A DNA stretch of 64,000 nt from Mucilaginibacter gilvus. Lineage in GTDB: Bacteria; Bacteroidota; Bacteroidia; Sphingobacteriales; Sphingobacteriaceae. Positions 34,195 to 42,632 of this stretch are shown here, one piece after another (the first letter of the stretch is position 1; each line of letters begins with the position of its first letter). The notes under the pieces were generated by a model. The model worked only from the letters and a program-made list of their open reading frames with translations. It made no database searches and was not told the DNA's origin. The DNA lies in the NCBI RefSeq assembly GCF_004054195.1, contig NZ_SBIW01000012.1, forward strand, positions 62,001-126,000, given 5' to 3'. A program made the translations under genes and the position numbers.

Positions 34195-35103
34195 ATGAAA
34201 CAACTTTTACTCGCCGCCTTTCTGTTGCTAACTGTTAACTCCTTCGCCCAAACCGATAAAAAGCTCACCGCACAATTGCAAACTGCACTGCAGGGCTTTA
34301 ACGGACAAGCAGGCATTTACGTCCAGAATCTAAAAACCGGCAAAACCGTAGCCATTAACCAGGATACTTTGTTCCCTACCGCCAGCATGATTAAAGTAAG
34401 CATCCTGAGCGGATTAATGGATAAAATAGAGAAGGGTGAATTAAAGTACAACCAAAAACTCGCATACCGCGATTCGCTTTTGTATGCGGGTGAGGATATC
34501 CTCGGCTCGTTTAAAGATAAAGACACCATTATGCTGAGCAAGGTGGCTATGCTGATGATTACCATGAGCGATAATACGGCCAGCTTGTGGCTGCAAAAAC
34601 TGGTAACCGGTACACACATTAACAACTGGCTGGATAGCAACGGTTTTAAAAATATGAGGGTAAACTCGCGCACCCCCGGTCGTGAAGCCATGCGCAAAAT
34701 ATATGGCTGGGGCGTTACTACACCCTACGAAATGTGTAAGCTGTTCACCATGATCCGCAACGGGCAGGTGGTTAGCCCGGCAGCCAGCGAGCGCATGAGC
34801 CGCACCCTGAACCGCATTTATTGGGATAATACCGCCCTTTCGCAAATTCCGCCCTACGTACAATGCCTGTCCAAGCAGGGCGCTGTAGATGAGTCCCGGT
34901 CCGAAACCGTACTGGTTAGCGCCCCGCATGGCGATTACGTGTTCTCCATCATTACAAAAAATAATAAAGACCAGCGCTGGGTAACGGATAACGAAGCCTA
35001 TGTGCTTATCCGCAAAGTATCTGCGCTGGTATGGCATTATTACGAACCCAAAAGCGACTGGCAGCCAGCGCCCGGCATCGAAAAATATATGCTGAACGAA
35101 TAG
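34195..35103 (+). CDS. Class-A beta-lactamase-like serine hydrolase
   Basis: 302 residues with signal peptide (KQLLLAAFLLLTVNSFAQ), so periplasmic. The penicillin-recognising fold motifs are S64-M-I-K67 (TASMIKVS) and S125-D-N127 (MSDNTAS). The third motif, normally K(S/T)G, reads K227-Q-G229. The omega-loop region has GREAM rather than the usual ExxLN, so deacylation of beta-lactams is doubtful. It may be a D,D-peptidase or a weak beta-lactamase relative. Its stop is directly followed by the stop of the convergent VOC gene. Confidence 0.85.
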   Translation: MKQLLLAAFLLLTVNSFAQTDKKLTAQLQTALQGFNGQAGIYVQNLKTGKTVAINQDTLFPTASMIKVSILSGLMDKIEKGELKYNQKLAYRDSLLYAGEDILGSFKDKDTIMLSKVAMLMITMSDNTASLWLQKLVTGTHINNWLDSNGFKNMRVNSRTPGREAMRKIYGWGVTTPYEMCKLFTMIRNGQVVSPAASERMSRTLNRIYWDNTALSQIPPYVQCLSKQGAVDESRSETVLVSAPHGDYVFSIITKNNKDQRWVTDNEAYVLIRKVSALVWHYYEPKSDWQPAPGIEKYMLNE

Positions 35104-35592
35104 TTATTTCAGTTCGGCCAATAGACCGGGCAGGTTAAGGCTGCGGGTAAACATCGTCATTTCGCCCGCTTCGTTTATTGGCCACTGCTCTTTCGGGCGG
35201 TCCCAGTAAAGCTCTACGCCGTTACCATCGGGGTCGTCCAGGTAAATCGCTTCTGATACGCCATGGTCCGATGCCCCGGTGATTGGGTATTTGGCATCTA
35301 TCAGTCGTTGTAGTATAGCGGCAAGGTCTTTCCTTTCGGGGTATAAAATAGCAGTGTGGTAAAGGCCCGGCGCATATTCCGTCGCGGGAGAGGCACCTTT
35401 GCTGTGCCAGGTGTTTAAACCAATATGGTGGTGGTAACCACCGGCAGAGGTAAAGGCTGCCTGGTCGCCGTACATCATCTGTACCTCAAAGCCCAGCAGG
35501 TCCCCGTAAAAAGCCAGTGATTTTTGCAGATCGCTCACTTTTAAATGCACGTGCCCGATGCGGGTTTGCGCGGGTATTTTATAATCGCTCAT
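35104..35592 (-). CDS. VOC family protein (catechol 2,3-dioxygenase/glyoxalase-like)
   Basis: 162 residues with a vicinal-oxygen-chelate fold. Metal-ligand positions look conserved: H in IGHVHLKVSDLQKSLAFYGD, H in GLYHTAILYP, and E in DDPDGNGVELYWDR. The sequence resembles CatE-like ring-cleavage enzymes, but no aromatic pathway is nearby. Divergent from the barrel gene at 35826, with a long perfect palindrome in between. Confidence 0.85.
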   Translation of the reverse strand: MSDYKIPAQTRIGHVHLKVSDLQKSLAFYGDLLGFEVQMMYGDQAAFTSAGGYHHHIGLNTWHSKGASPATEYAPGLYHTAILYPERKDLAAILQRLIDAKYPITGASDHGVSEAIYLDDPDGNGVELYWDRPKEQWPINEAGEMTMFTRSLNLPGLLAELK

Positions 35593-35667
35593 GTTATAGT
35601 TGTTGTAATGTTCGTTGTTGCAATGTTGTAAAGTTACAAGCTTGAAAGTTTTGTTTTGTTGAGGGTA

Positions 35668-35699
35668 TGTAATTTAAATGTTTAAACATTTAAATTACA
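35668..35699. promoter_or_regulatory. Perfect 32-bp AT-rich palindrome
   Basis: Two 16-bp arms (TGTAATTTAAATGTTT and its exact complement) meet without a spacer in the 233-bp gap between the divergent VOC and barrel genes. Could be an operator controlling one or both genes, or a cruciform-forming site. Confidence 0.55.
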
Positions 35700-35825
35700 A
35701 TGTATTCGTCATGTAACTTTATTGTTAACGTTCTTTAATAATAGTTAATGAATGTTAACGGGTAAGCATAATCCAAAACATTTTATAGATTTTTAGGCAA
35801 TTAAACATCCGCCTAATACCTTTAT

Positions 35826-38600
35826 ATGTATAGATACCTGCTTTTTTCGCTCTTTTTCATTATCGCAATCCAGTCCAGAGCGCAAAATAAAGCCAACGTT
35901 AAGGGCAAAGTAGTAGATTCGTTAAGTGCCAAGCCTATTGAATTTGCAACCGTTGCGATCTTAGATAATCGGGACACAAGTTCCCACCTGCTCTCTTATA
36001 CCATTACTGATAAGAACGGCGCATTCGCCCTGCATAACATTCCGCAGGGGATCCCTATAAAAGTATTTATATCTTTTGTGGCTTATCAGCCTTACCGGAA
36101 AATAGTAACCCTTAAAACAGATGCGCTGGATCTGGGCACCATTAAATTAAATATTAAGGAACTGAACGAGGTGGTGATAAAAGGCGAGCGCCTGCCCATT
36201 GTGATCAAGAAAGATACCATTGAATTTAATGCCGAAGCCTTTAAGGTAAGGCCAAACGCCGTGGTGGAGGACCTGCTGAAAAAGCTGCCCGGACTGGAAG
36301 TAGGCAGCGATGGCGGCATCACGGTAATGGGTAAAGACGTTACCAAGGTGCTGGTGGATGGCAAGGAGTTTTTCTCATCAGACACCCGCATGGCAACCAA
36401 AAACATTGATGCCGATATGATAGACAAGATACAGGTGTATGACGATAGGGAGAACGACCCCGATCACCTCATACCCGAAGCTAAACTGAATAAGATCATC
36501 AACCTTAAATTTAAAAAGGCTTTCAAGAAAAGCATTTTTGGAAAAGGCTATGCGGGTGCTGGAACCAGCGGGCATTACCAGGCGGGCGGGCTTATCAATA
36601 CCTTCAGGGATACTTTGCAGATAAGCATCCTGGGTTCATCAAATGATCTGAACAATACCGGGTTCGATTTTAACGACCTGTACGGCAGCGGTGGTTTAAA
36701 CCGCGGCGGGGAAGCCATATCCCGGGCAGGCATCGCTTTTGGCGGCGGGGGTACCGGCAAACAAAAAGCCAGCAACGCGGGCATCAACATCAATACCGAT
36801 TATGGCAAGAAATTGAAAGTAAACCTTGCCTATATCTATAAAAACGAAAACACGGAGTATAAAAGCCTCATCAAAAGGCAGCAATTCCTGGGTGATACAA
36901 CGGTGTTTACCAACTCAACCAATAAGCGCAATGGCGATAACAGCAGCCATGCCATTAGCAGCACTGTAGTTTGGCAGCCCGATGTTAAAACGCGTTTAAG
37001 ATACACGCCTTACATCAACATCAGCAATAATACATCCGCAAACCAAAGTGCCGGCAATAGCTACAGCAACTTTACCGATCCTATCAACAATTCGGCAGGC
37101 AACACCAATGGCAAAGGCACTACCGTAAGCTTCTCGCAGGCGCTAAACTTTAACCGCCAGCTTAAAAAGAAAGGTGCGTCATTCAATATCGACCACAGCG
37201 TCAGCATCAGCCCGCGTAACAATACCAATTACGATAATACCAGCCTTACTTCATACGTAGCGGCGCTGCCATCGTACGCCTTTAGGCAGCTTGGCGATAA
37301 CCGGTCGCGCAGTACGGATGTGAGTTTGTCGGCAGGGATCACTTACCCTTTATCTAAAATTGTGAAAGCCGACCTTACCGCGCAGGGGGCTTATGGCCAC
37401 AACCTCGATAAGATATCCACTTACGATTACGACCCCGCCACCGGCGAGTACGATAGTTTTCTGCTGGAAAAAAGCAATGATCTGTCGCGCGATAAATGGA
37501 TGCAAACCATTAACCCGGGGTTGAGCTTTGAACTGCCAAAAGACATTAACCTGCGGATGCATTTCAACATGCAGTTTCAGCAGGTGAATAATATGTTTGG
37601 CCGTGGCGCTGCCGATCTGGATCAGCATTTCGTATTCTTTATGCCTTCCATCAATTTAAATATGAAAGGGTTTTCCGCAGATTATTCCCGGTATACCTTT
37701 TTACCAAATATTGGCGATATTGTACCTTACACGGTGGTTTTTAGCCCATCATATTCTGTTACCGGTAACCCGGCGCTTAAGGCCACCAGCAGTAATTCTT
37801 TCAGTATAAACTATTCCAAATACAACTTTCAGAACCGCACCAGTATGAACGCCCGGGCTTCGGTTGCATTTTACGAAAACAGCGTTTTCAGGCAGCGTAC
37901 GCTGGATGCCCAATCGGTAGAGACCAGTACACCCATCAACCGCAATGGCAGGTACAATATCAACATCAGCGGTTACATTAATAAACAATTTAAAAAGGAT
38001 GGGGATGTGCAGTTTGATGCTTCAACAAACATCAACCTTACAAAAGGCCACGATTTTTTTGTTCTGAACCGCATGGATGGTTTCCAGGATTCGTACCGGG
38101 GCTCGTTGAACGAACACATTACCTTTAATTATAAAGACATTGTGGAGTTTAGTCCGGAATATAGGTTAAGCTATGTTTATACCACCTACAGCGGCGTTAA
38201 CTACGGGAGCCAGAAATACATTACCCATGCCTTCGATACGCATTTTAGGGTGAACATGCCTTTTAAAACCAATATCGACGGTAACTACACTTACAACTAC
38301 AATCCGCTGGTGCCGGCCGGTTTTCAAAAAAGCAGCAACCTGCTGAACATCAGTCTGGCCCGCCAGTTCTTGAAAAAGGATAAGGGTGAGATTAAACTAT
38401 CCTGCTACGACCTGTTGAACCAAAACATTAATACCTATCGTTCCATCAATCAAAATTCTATTACCGATACCCAATCGCAGATCATCAGGCGGTATTTTCT
38501 GCTGACGCTGCAATTTAAGTTTACCAAATCAACCGTTAAGGGCGATAATAAAAAGAAGAATGACAGCCCCACCATAAACTTCCCAAGCGGCAGGATGTAA
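35826..38600 (+). CDS. Outer-membrane beta-barrel protein, TonB-receptor-like
   Basis: 924 residues. Signal peptide (YLLFSLFFIIAIQSRAQ), a carboxypeptidase-regulatory-like domain (about 24-105, GKVVDSLSAKPIEFATVAIL), a plug-like domain (EDLLKKLPGLEVGSDGGITV, GKDVTKVLVDGKEFF), then a long barrel. The plug resembles those of large single-gene Bacteroidota barrels; no SusD gene follows. Cargo unknown. A TACCTTTA -7-like box ends one base before the ATG, so either the mRNA is leaderless or this box is not used. Confidence 0.85.
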   Translation: MYRYLLFSLFFIIAIQSRAQNKANVKGKVVDSLSAKPIEFATVAILDNRDTSSHLLSYTITDKNGAFALHNIPQGIPIKVFISFVAYQPYRKIVTLKTDALDLGTIKLNIKELNEVVIKGERLPIVIKKDTIEFNAEAFKVRPNAVVEDLLKKLPGLEVGSDGGITVMGKDVTKVLVDGKEFFSSDTRMATKNIDADMIDKIQVYDDRENDPDHLIPEAKLNKIINLKFKKAFKKSIFGKGYAGAGTSGHYQAGGLINTFRDTLQISILGSSNDLNNTGFDFNDLYGSGGLNRGGEAISRAGIAFGGGGTGKQKASNAGININTDYGKKLKVNLAYIYKNENTEYKSLIKRQQFLGDTTVFTNSTNKRNGDNSSHAISSTVVWQPDVKTRLRYTPYINISNNTSANQSAGNSYSNFTDPINNSAGNTNGKGTTVSFSQALNFNRQLKKKGASFNIDHSVSISPRNNTNYDNTSLTSYVAALPSYAFRQLGDNRSRSTDVSLSAGITYPLSKIVKADLTAQGAYGHNLDKISTYDYDPATGEYDSFLLEKSNDLSRDKWMQTINPGLSFELPKDINLRMHFNMQFQQVNNMFGRGAADLDQHFVFFMPSINLNMKGFSADYSRYTFLPNIGDIVPYTVVFSPSYSVTGNPALKATSSNSFSINYSKYNFQNRTSMNARASVAFYENSVFRQRTLDAQSVETSTPINRNGRYNINISGYINKQFKKDGDVQFDASTNINLTKGHDFFVLNRMDGFQDSYRGSLNEHITFNYKDIVEFSPEYRLSYVYTTYSGVNYGSQKYITHAFDTHFRVNMPFKTNIDGNYTYNYNPLVPAGFQKSSNLLNISLARQFLKKDKGEIKLSCYDLLNQNINTYRSINQNSITDTQSQIIRRYFLLTLQFKFTKSTVKGDNKKKNDSPTINFPSGRM

Positions 38601-38687
38601 CGAGGGGCTTTCTGCATTCCAACTTCTTCCTACTTTTCCAAACCTTCCAACCCTTCCAACCCCCTACAACCTTCCAACAAATAAACT

Positions 38688-38695
38688 TACCTTTG
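38688..38695 (+). promoter_or_regulatory. -7 box TACCTTTG abutting engB
   Basis: A perfect TAnnTTTG ends 4 bases before the engB ATG. Transcription would start at or near the A of the start codon, giving a leaderless mRNA. Confidence 0.6.
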
Positions 38696-38699
38696 CGGG

Positions 38700-39338
38700 A
38701 TGATCATCAAATCGGCCGATTTTATTTGCAGCAATACCCAGATCTCCAGGTTGCCTATCCCCATTAAACCAGAGTTTGCGTTTATAGGGCGCTCCAATGT
38801 TGGGAAATCATCCCTTATAAACATGCTGGTGCAGAAAAAGGGGCTTGCAAAAACATCGCAAACGCCGGGTAAAACCCAGCTTATTAACCATTTTATGGTA
38901 AACGAGCTTTGGTACATTGTCGATTTGCCGGGTTATGGTTACGCTAAAATCTCTAAGAGCAAAAAGGAGGATTGGAATAAATTTATCCGCAGTTACCTGG
39001 ATAAACGCGAAAGCCTGCAATGCGTAATGGTGCTAATAGATAGCCGCCTGGAGCCGCAAAAGATAGACCTGGAATTTTGCAGCTGGCTGGGCGAAAAAGG
39101 CCTGCCCTTTGTATTGGTTTTTACTAAAGCAGATAAGCAAAGCAGCATAAAAACAGACCAAAACATCGCCAAATTCCGAAAAGCGATACTTACCACCTTT
39201 GAAGAAGCGCCCCAGTATTTTATAACCTCATCAGAAACCTTAATGGGCCGCGACGAGATCCTGGAATTTATCGATGGCATCAACCGCGATTTTACCCCGC
39301 CGGTGTTTGATGAAGAGTATTATAAACCGATGAAATAG
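38700..39338 (+). CDS. engB: Ribosome-biogenesis GTPase YihA/YsxC/EngB
   Basis: 212 residues. TRAFAC GTPase needed for large-subunit assembly. Seen: G1 GRSNVGKS (30-37), G2 region TSQTPGKTQ, G3 DLPGYGYA (75-82), G4 TKAD (142-145), and ITSSET near the G5 position. Length and order are normal. Monocistronic, with a promoter directly against the start codon; followed immediately by the DUF559 mobile unit. Confidence 0.96.
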   Translation: MIIKSADFICSNTQISRLPIPIKPEFAFIGRSNVGKSSLINMLVQKKGLAKTSQTPGKTQLINHFMVNELWYIVDLPGYGYAKISKSKKEDWNKFIRSYLDKRESLQCVMVLIDSRLEPQKIDLEFCSWLGEKGLPFVLVFTKADKQSSIKTDQNIAKFRKAILTTFEEAPQYFITSSETLMGRDEILEFIDGINRDFTPPVFDEEYYKPMK

Positions 39339-39347
39339 TTAATATTG

Positions 39348-39848
39348 AACCGCGCTTCCCCTCTTGAGAGGGGTCAGGGGTGTGTTAGTGAAGCGGACAA
39401 GCAACTGAGAATATTCATTGTTAATGAAGCGTAAAATAATTCCATATAACCCAAACCTTAAACTATTAGCCCGGAAACTCCGTAATGATAGCACGCCCGG
39501 CGAGGTGTTGCTTTGGAAAGAGTTAAATGGCAAACAAATGTTTGGCTTTGACTTTCATCGCCAAAAGCCATTGTTAAATTATATAGTAGATTTTTATTGC
39601 TATGAATTAAATTTGATAATTGAAATAGATGGCCATTACCACAATAACGAAGAACGATATAATTTAGATGTGTTAAGGGAAGCGGAACTGGCGGAATACG
39701 ATTTAACGGTAATGCGTTTTACCGAAATGGAGGTTAGAAGAGATATGGGGAATGTTTTGAGGACAATTGAAACTTATATCTTGGAATATAAGGGTGGCTT
39801 TGGCGGCGAAACACACCCCTGACTTCTCTCAAGAGGGGAAGCGAGGTT
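39348..39848. mobile_element. 501-bp DUF559 unit with 39-bp terminal inverted repeats
   Basis: The left end 39348-39386 and right end 39810-39848 match at about 36 of 39 positions when one is inverted. Each end contains CTTCCCCTCTTGAGAG or its equivalent and CAGGGGTGTGTT. The only gene inside is DUF559 (39424-39822), and its TGA stop lies inside the right repeat. No transposase of a known class is present. Inserted between engB and ubiA. Confidence 0.8.
39424..39822 (+). CDS. DUF559 protein, Vsr/PD-(D/E)XK-like nuclease fold
   Basis: 132 residues from ATG 39424. DUF559 features: ARKLRNDSTPGEVLLW with E27, FHRQKPLLNYIVDFYC (H45, D56) and LIIEIDGHYH (E68, D70, H71), which match the Vsr-like nuclease arrangement. 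Known relatives are domains of very-short-patch-repair-like and restriction-like proteins; free-standing DUF559 has no settled function. The gene is bracketed by inverted repeats and the C-terminus (GGFGGETHP) is encoded by the right repeat, so the protein reading frame and repeat have evolved together. Confidence 0.85.
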   Translation: MKRKIIPYNPNLKLLARKLRNDSTPGEVLLWKELNGKQMFGFDFHRQKPLLNYIVDFYCYELNLIIEIDGHYHNNEERYNLDVLREAELAEYDLTVMRFTEMEVRRDMGNVLRTIETYILEYKGGFGGETHP

Positions 39849-39917
39849 ATTAATCTCTACTACAACTCCGCTCTTCGTTTGAGGGTGGGCGAAAAAGAAT
39901 GGTGCGGCAGTAGACCC

Positions 39918-40026
39918 TGTGTTAGTGAACTTGACAATAGGCTAATACACTTCCTAAGCCTATTATAGGCATATAATTTATTAAGCTGGGTGGCGAACAC
40001 ACCCCTAACCCCTCTCGAGAGGGGAA
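39918..40026. mobile_element. Decayed, gene-less relative of the DUF559 unit
   Basis: TGTGTTAGTGAA at 39918-39929 equals the sequence at 39381-39392 just inside the DUF559 unit. The right end GGTGGCGAACACACCCCT at 39990-40007, followed by AACCCCTCTCGAGAGGGGAA, corresponds to the right end of the unit. The left repeat is largely eroded. This looks like an internal-deletion (MITE-like) copy. It ends 19 bp before ubiA. Confidence 0.6.
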
Positions 40027-40045
40027 TTAAGAAAGAAAACAAACA

Positions 40046-40900
40046 ATGAAAAAATACCTTTCGCTCGTAACTTTTACCCACACTATATTTGCCATGCCAT
40101 TTGCCTTTATCGGCTTTTTTTTGGCAGTTACCACCACCAACCATCAATTCGAATGGCAAAAACTGGTGATGATGCTTTTCTGCATGGTGTTCGCACGCAA
40201 CTCGGCTATGGCATTTAACCGCTATCTGGATAGGAACATCGACGCCAAAAATCCGCGTACCCAACAACGCGATATCCCGGCAGGGCGCATTAGTCCAGCG
40301 GCGGCGTTAACATTTACTTTAACAAATTGCGGCTTGTTTATCTTGACTACCTGGTTCATCAACCCGCTTTGCTTTTACCTGTCGCCAATTGCATTATTGG
40401 TGGTATTGGGATATAGCGCTACCAAACGTTTCACGGCACTTTGCCACATGGTTTTGGGCCTTGGCTTGTCGCTGGCACCTATTGGGGCGTACCTGGTTGT
40501 TACCGGGGCATTTGCCTTAACACCGGTGTTCTTTTCCCTATCAGTATTATGCTGGGTAAGCGGGTTCGATATCATCTACGCCTTGCAGGATGAAGATTTC
40601 GACCGGAACGAAAAGCTGCACTCAATCCCGGCATGGCTGGGTAAAGTGAACGCTTTAAGACTTTCAACCCTGCTGCATGTGTTCTCAGCGGCATTTATTG
40701 TAATGCCTGTTTTCTATACCAACGTGGGCCTGCTTTATTACATCGGTATAGCCTTCTTTTGTGCCATGCTTATTTACCAGCACCTGCTGGTTAAACCAAA
40801 CGACCTGAGCCGCGTGAACATCGCCTTCATGACCACCAACGGTATCGCCAGTGTGGTATTTGCAGCGTTCTTTTTGATGGATAGGGTATGGATGCGCTAA
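40046..40900 (+). CDS. ubiA: UbiA-family prenyltransferase, probably menaquinone pathway
   Basis: 284 residues with eight to nine membrane helices. Prenylates an aromatic acid precursor in the inner membrane. The first Asp motif is N58-x3-D62-x3-D66 (NRYLDRNIDAKNPRT) and the second is DIIYALQDEDFD (175-186). Annotated 4-hydroxybenzoate polyprenyltransferase in relatives, but Bacteroidota make menaquinone, so an MqnP-like role is likelier (inference). Its last 13 bases overlap the Crp/Fnr gene. Confidence 0.9.
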   Translation: MKKYLSLVTFTHTIFAMPFAFIGFFLAVTTTNHQFEWQKLVMMLFCMVFARNSAMAFNRYLDRNIDAKNPRTQQRDIPAGRISPAAALTFTLTNCGLFILTTWFINPLCFYLSPIALLVVLGYSATKRFTALCHMVLGLGLSLAPIGAYLVVTGAFALTPVFFSLSVLCWVSGFDIIYALQDEDFDRNEKLHSIPAWLGKVNALRLSTLLHVFSAAFIVMPVFYTNVGLLYYIGIAFFCAMLIYQHLLVKPNDLSRVNIAFMTTNGIASVVFAAFFLMDRVWMR

Positions 40901-41496
40901 CATCAGCACAATTGGGCGCCTTGCGCAGAGGTATGGAACCCTACGTGGTTTTTAACGAGGCCGAGTGGATCGTTTTTATCCAGCACATCAGCGTACATAA
41001 TTTTAAAAAGAAACAACTTTTTGCCGAAGCAGGTAAAGTTTGTAACCATGTGGGTTTTGTGCTGAAGGGATCGGTACGTTACTATCATATTAAAGATGGA
41101 GCGGATATTACTAACTACTTCAGTTTCGAGAATGACTACGTAAGTAGCTACACCAGTTTTCTTACCGGCGAACCGGCGCTTAATTACATTGAAGCCCTGG
41201 AACCCAGCCAGATCATAGTTATCACCAAAAAAAACATGGAGCTGATGCTGAACAACCCCATGCTGGCCTACAGAATGGAACGCTTTGGCCGCTTAATTGC
41301 CGAGCATTACCTTATTTGCTACGAAGACAGGGTTTCGTCCTTCATCACCCAAACACCCGAGGAACGCTACCTTAAACTGCTGGAAACCGGCCGCGAAGTA
41401 TTACAGCGGATGCCCCAGCATTACATTGCCAATTTTTTGGGGATAACGCCGGTATCGTTATCCAGGATCAGGAAAAGGATCTTGACGGAGAAGTAA
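40888..41496 (+). CDS. Crp/Fnr family transcription regulator
   Basis: 202 residues. An N-terminal cyclic-nucleotide-type beta-roll (FAEAGKVCNHVGFVLKGSVR, YFSFENDYVSSYTSFLTG) is joined by a long helix to an HTH (HYIANFLGITPVSLSRIRKR). There is no cysteine cluster for an Fe-S cluster. It overlaps ubiA by 13 bp. It lies 197 bp before the SDR gene at 41694, and such regulators often control an adjacent NAD(P)-binding protein gene (known pattern in this phylum, from memory). Confidence 0.9.
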   Translation: MDALTSAQLGALRRGMEPYVVFNEAEWIVFIQHISVHNFKKKQLFAEAGKVCNHVGFVLKGSVRYYHIKDGADITNYFSFENDYVSSYTSFLTGEPALNYIEALEPSQIIVITKKNMELMLNNPMLAYRMERFGRLIAEHYLICYEDRVSSFITQTPEERYLKLLETGREVLQRMPQHYIANFLGITPVSLSRIRKRILTEK

Positions 41497-41662
41497 ATAG
41501 AACGTTCGAATCAGGATTTACAGAATTTAATAGCTACACATCATAAGGATTAGTCGTGCTGTTAGTTTACGATACAAAAAGAAAAATCCGAAATTGAAAA
41601 TCTGAAATCCGAAATAAACGTTTTCTTATCTTTTGTTAACGTTTTGGCTTTCAGGCTTGCCC

Positions 41663-41670
41663 TACATTTG
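41663..41670 (+). promoter_or_regulatory. -7 box TACATTTG for the SDR gene
   Basis: A perfect TAnnTTTG with an upstream TTTTG 16 bp before it; leader of about 20 nt to the ATG at 41694. Confidence 0.55.
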
Positions 41671-41693
41671 TATCATACTTAAAAACAACAAAA

Positions 41694-42623
41694 ATGATAC
41701 ACACCATATTAGGAGCAGGCGGCCCGGTAGCCAATGCGCTAACCCGCCAGTTAGAAAGCAATAACGATACTATTCGCCTGGTGAGCAGGCGTGAGATAAT
41801 AGCAGGCAAAAACACTACCTGGAAAAAAGCCGATCTTTTAACTTTAACGGAACTAAGCGAAGCCTCCAAAGGCTCAACAATCATTTATTTATGCGCCGGC
41901 ATTGTATACGATGCCGAGGTATGGAAAGTACAATGGCCCATCATCATTAAAAACGTGGTAGCGGTTGCTAAAGAGAATAATGCCAGGCTGATATTTTTCG
42001 ATAACGTTTATAGCTATGGCCTTGTGGATGGGCCAATGACAGAAGATACTCCCTACAACCCAAACAGCGAAAAAGGCAAGGTGCGCGTAGGTGTTGCCAA
42101 TGTGCTTATGAATGAGGTAAAAGCCGGCAACCTTAAAGCCAGCATTGCCCGTGCCCCCGATTTTTATGGTACCGACAGCACTAACAGCTTTTTCGATATG
42201 ATGGTGCTTGCCAAATACGCCAAAAAAGAAATGGCCCAATGGATAGGAGATGCCAATACCAAACACAGTTTTATTTATATTGAAGACGCCGGCAAAGCGA
42301 TGTTTTTGTTAGGGCAAAACCCCGATACCGATAACCAGGTATGGCACTTGCCGACAACACCCGCGCTCACCGGAAAGCAGTATATAGAAATGGCGGCCGC
42401 TATTTACAAAACCAAGCCGAGCTACTTCAGTCTGAAGAAATGGATGCTGTGGGTGATAGGGAAATTTATGAAGGTAGTTGCCGGTACGGTAGAGATGTAT
42501 TACCAGTACGACCATGATTATATCTTCGACTCGAGCAAGTTTGAGAAACGGTTTAATTTTAAGCCAACATCGTATGCCGAAGGGATAAAAAAGATGTCGG
42601 AGACGTTGTATAAGTCGGTTTAA
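41694..42623 (+). CDS. Atypical extended SDR / NAD-dependent epimerase-like protein
   Basis: 309 residues. The Rossmann N-terminus MIHTILGAGGPVANAL holds the GxGGxxA-type nucleotide loop. The fold continues like extended SDRs (ARLIFFDNVYSYGLVDGP, SIARAPDFYGTD, FIYIEDAGKAM). The catalytic YxxxK region reads NSEKGKVRVGVANV, so the tyrosine appears to be missing. It may be a redox-sensing (NmrA-like) or a non-catalytic binder rather than an epimerase. Transcribed separately, just downstream of the Crp/Fnr gene. Confidence 0.75.
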   Translation: MIHTILGAGGPVANALTRQLESNNDTIRLVSRREIIAGKNTTWKKADLLTLTELSEASKGSTIIYLCAGIVYDAEVWKVQWPIIIKNVVAVAKENNARLIFFDNVYSYGLVDGPMTEDTPYNPNSEKGKVRVGVANVLMNEVKAGNLKASIARAPDFYGTDSTNSFFDMMVLAKYAKKEMAQWIGDANTKHSFIYIEDAGKAMFLLGQNPDTDNQVWHLPTTPALTGKQYIEMAAAIYKTKPSYFSLKKWMLWVIGKFMKVVAGTVEMYYQYDHDYIFDSSKFEKRFNFKPTSYAEGIKKMSETLYKSV

Positions 42624-42632
42624 GAAGTCGGC

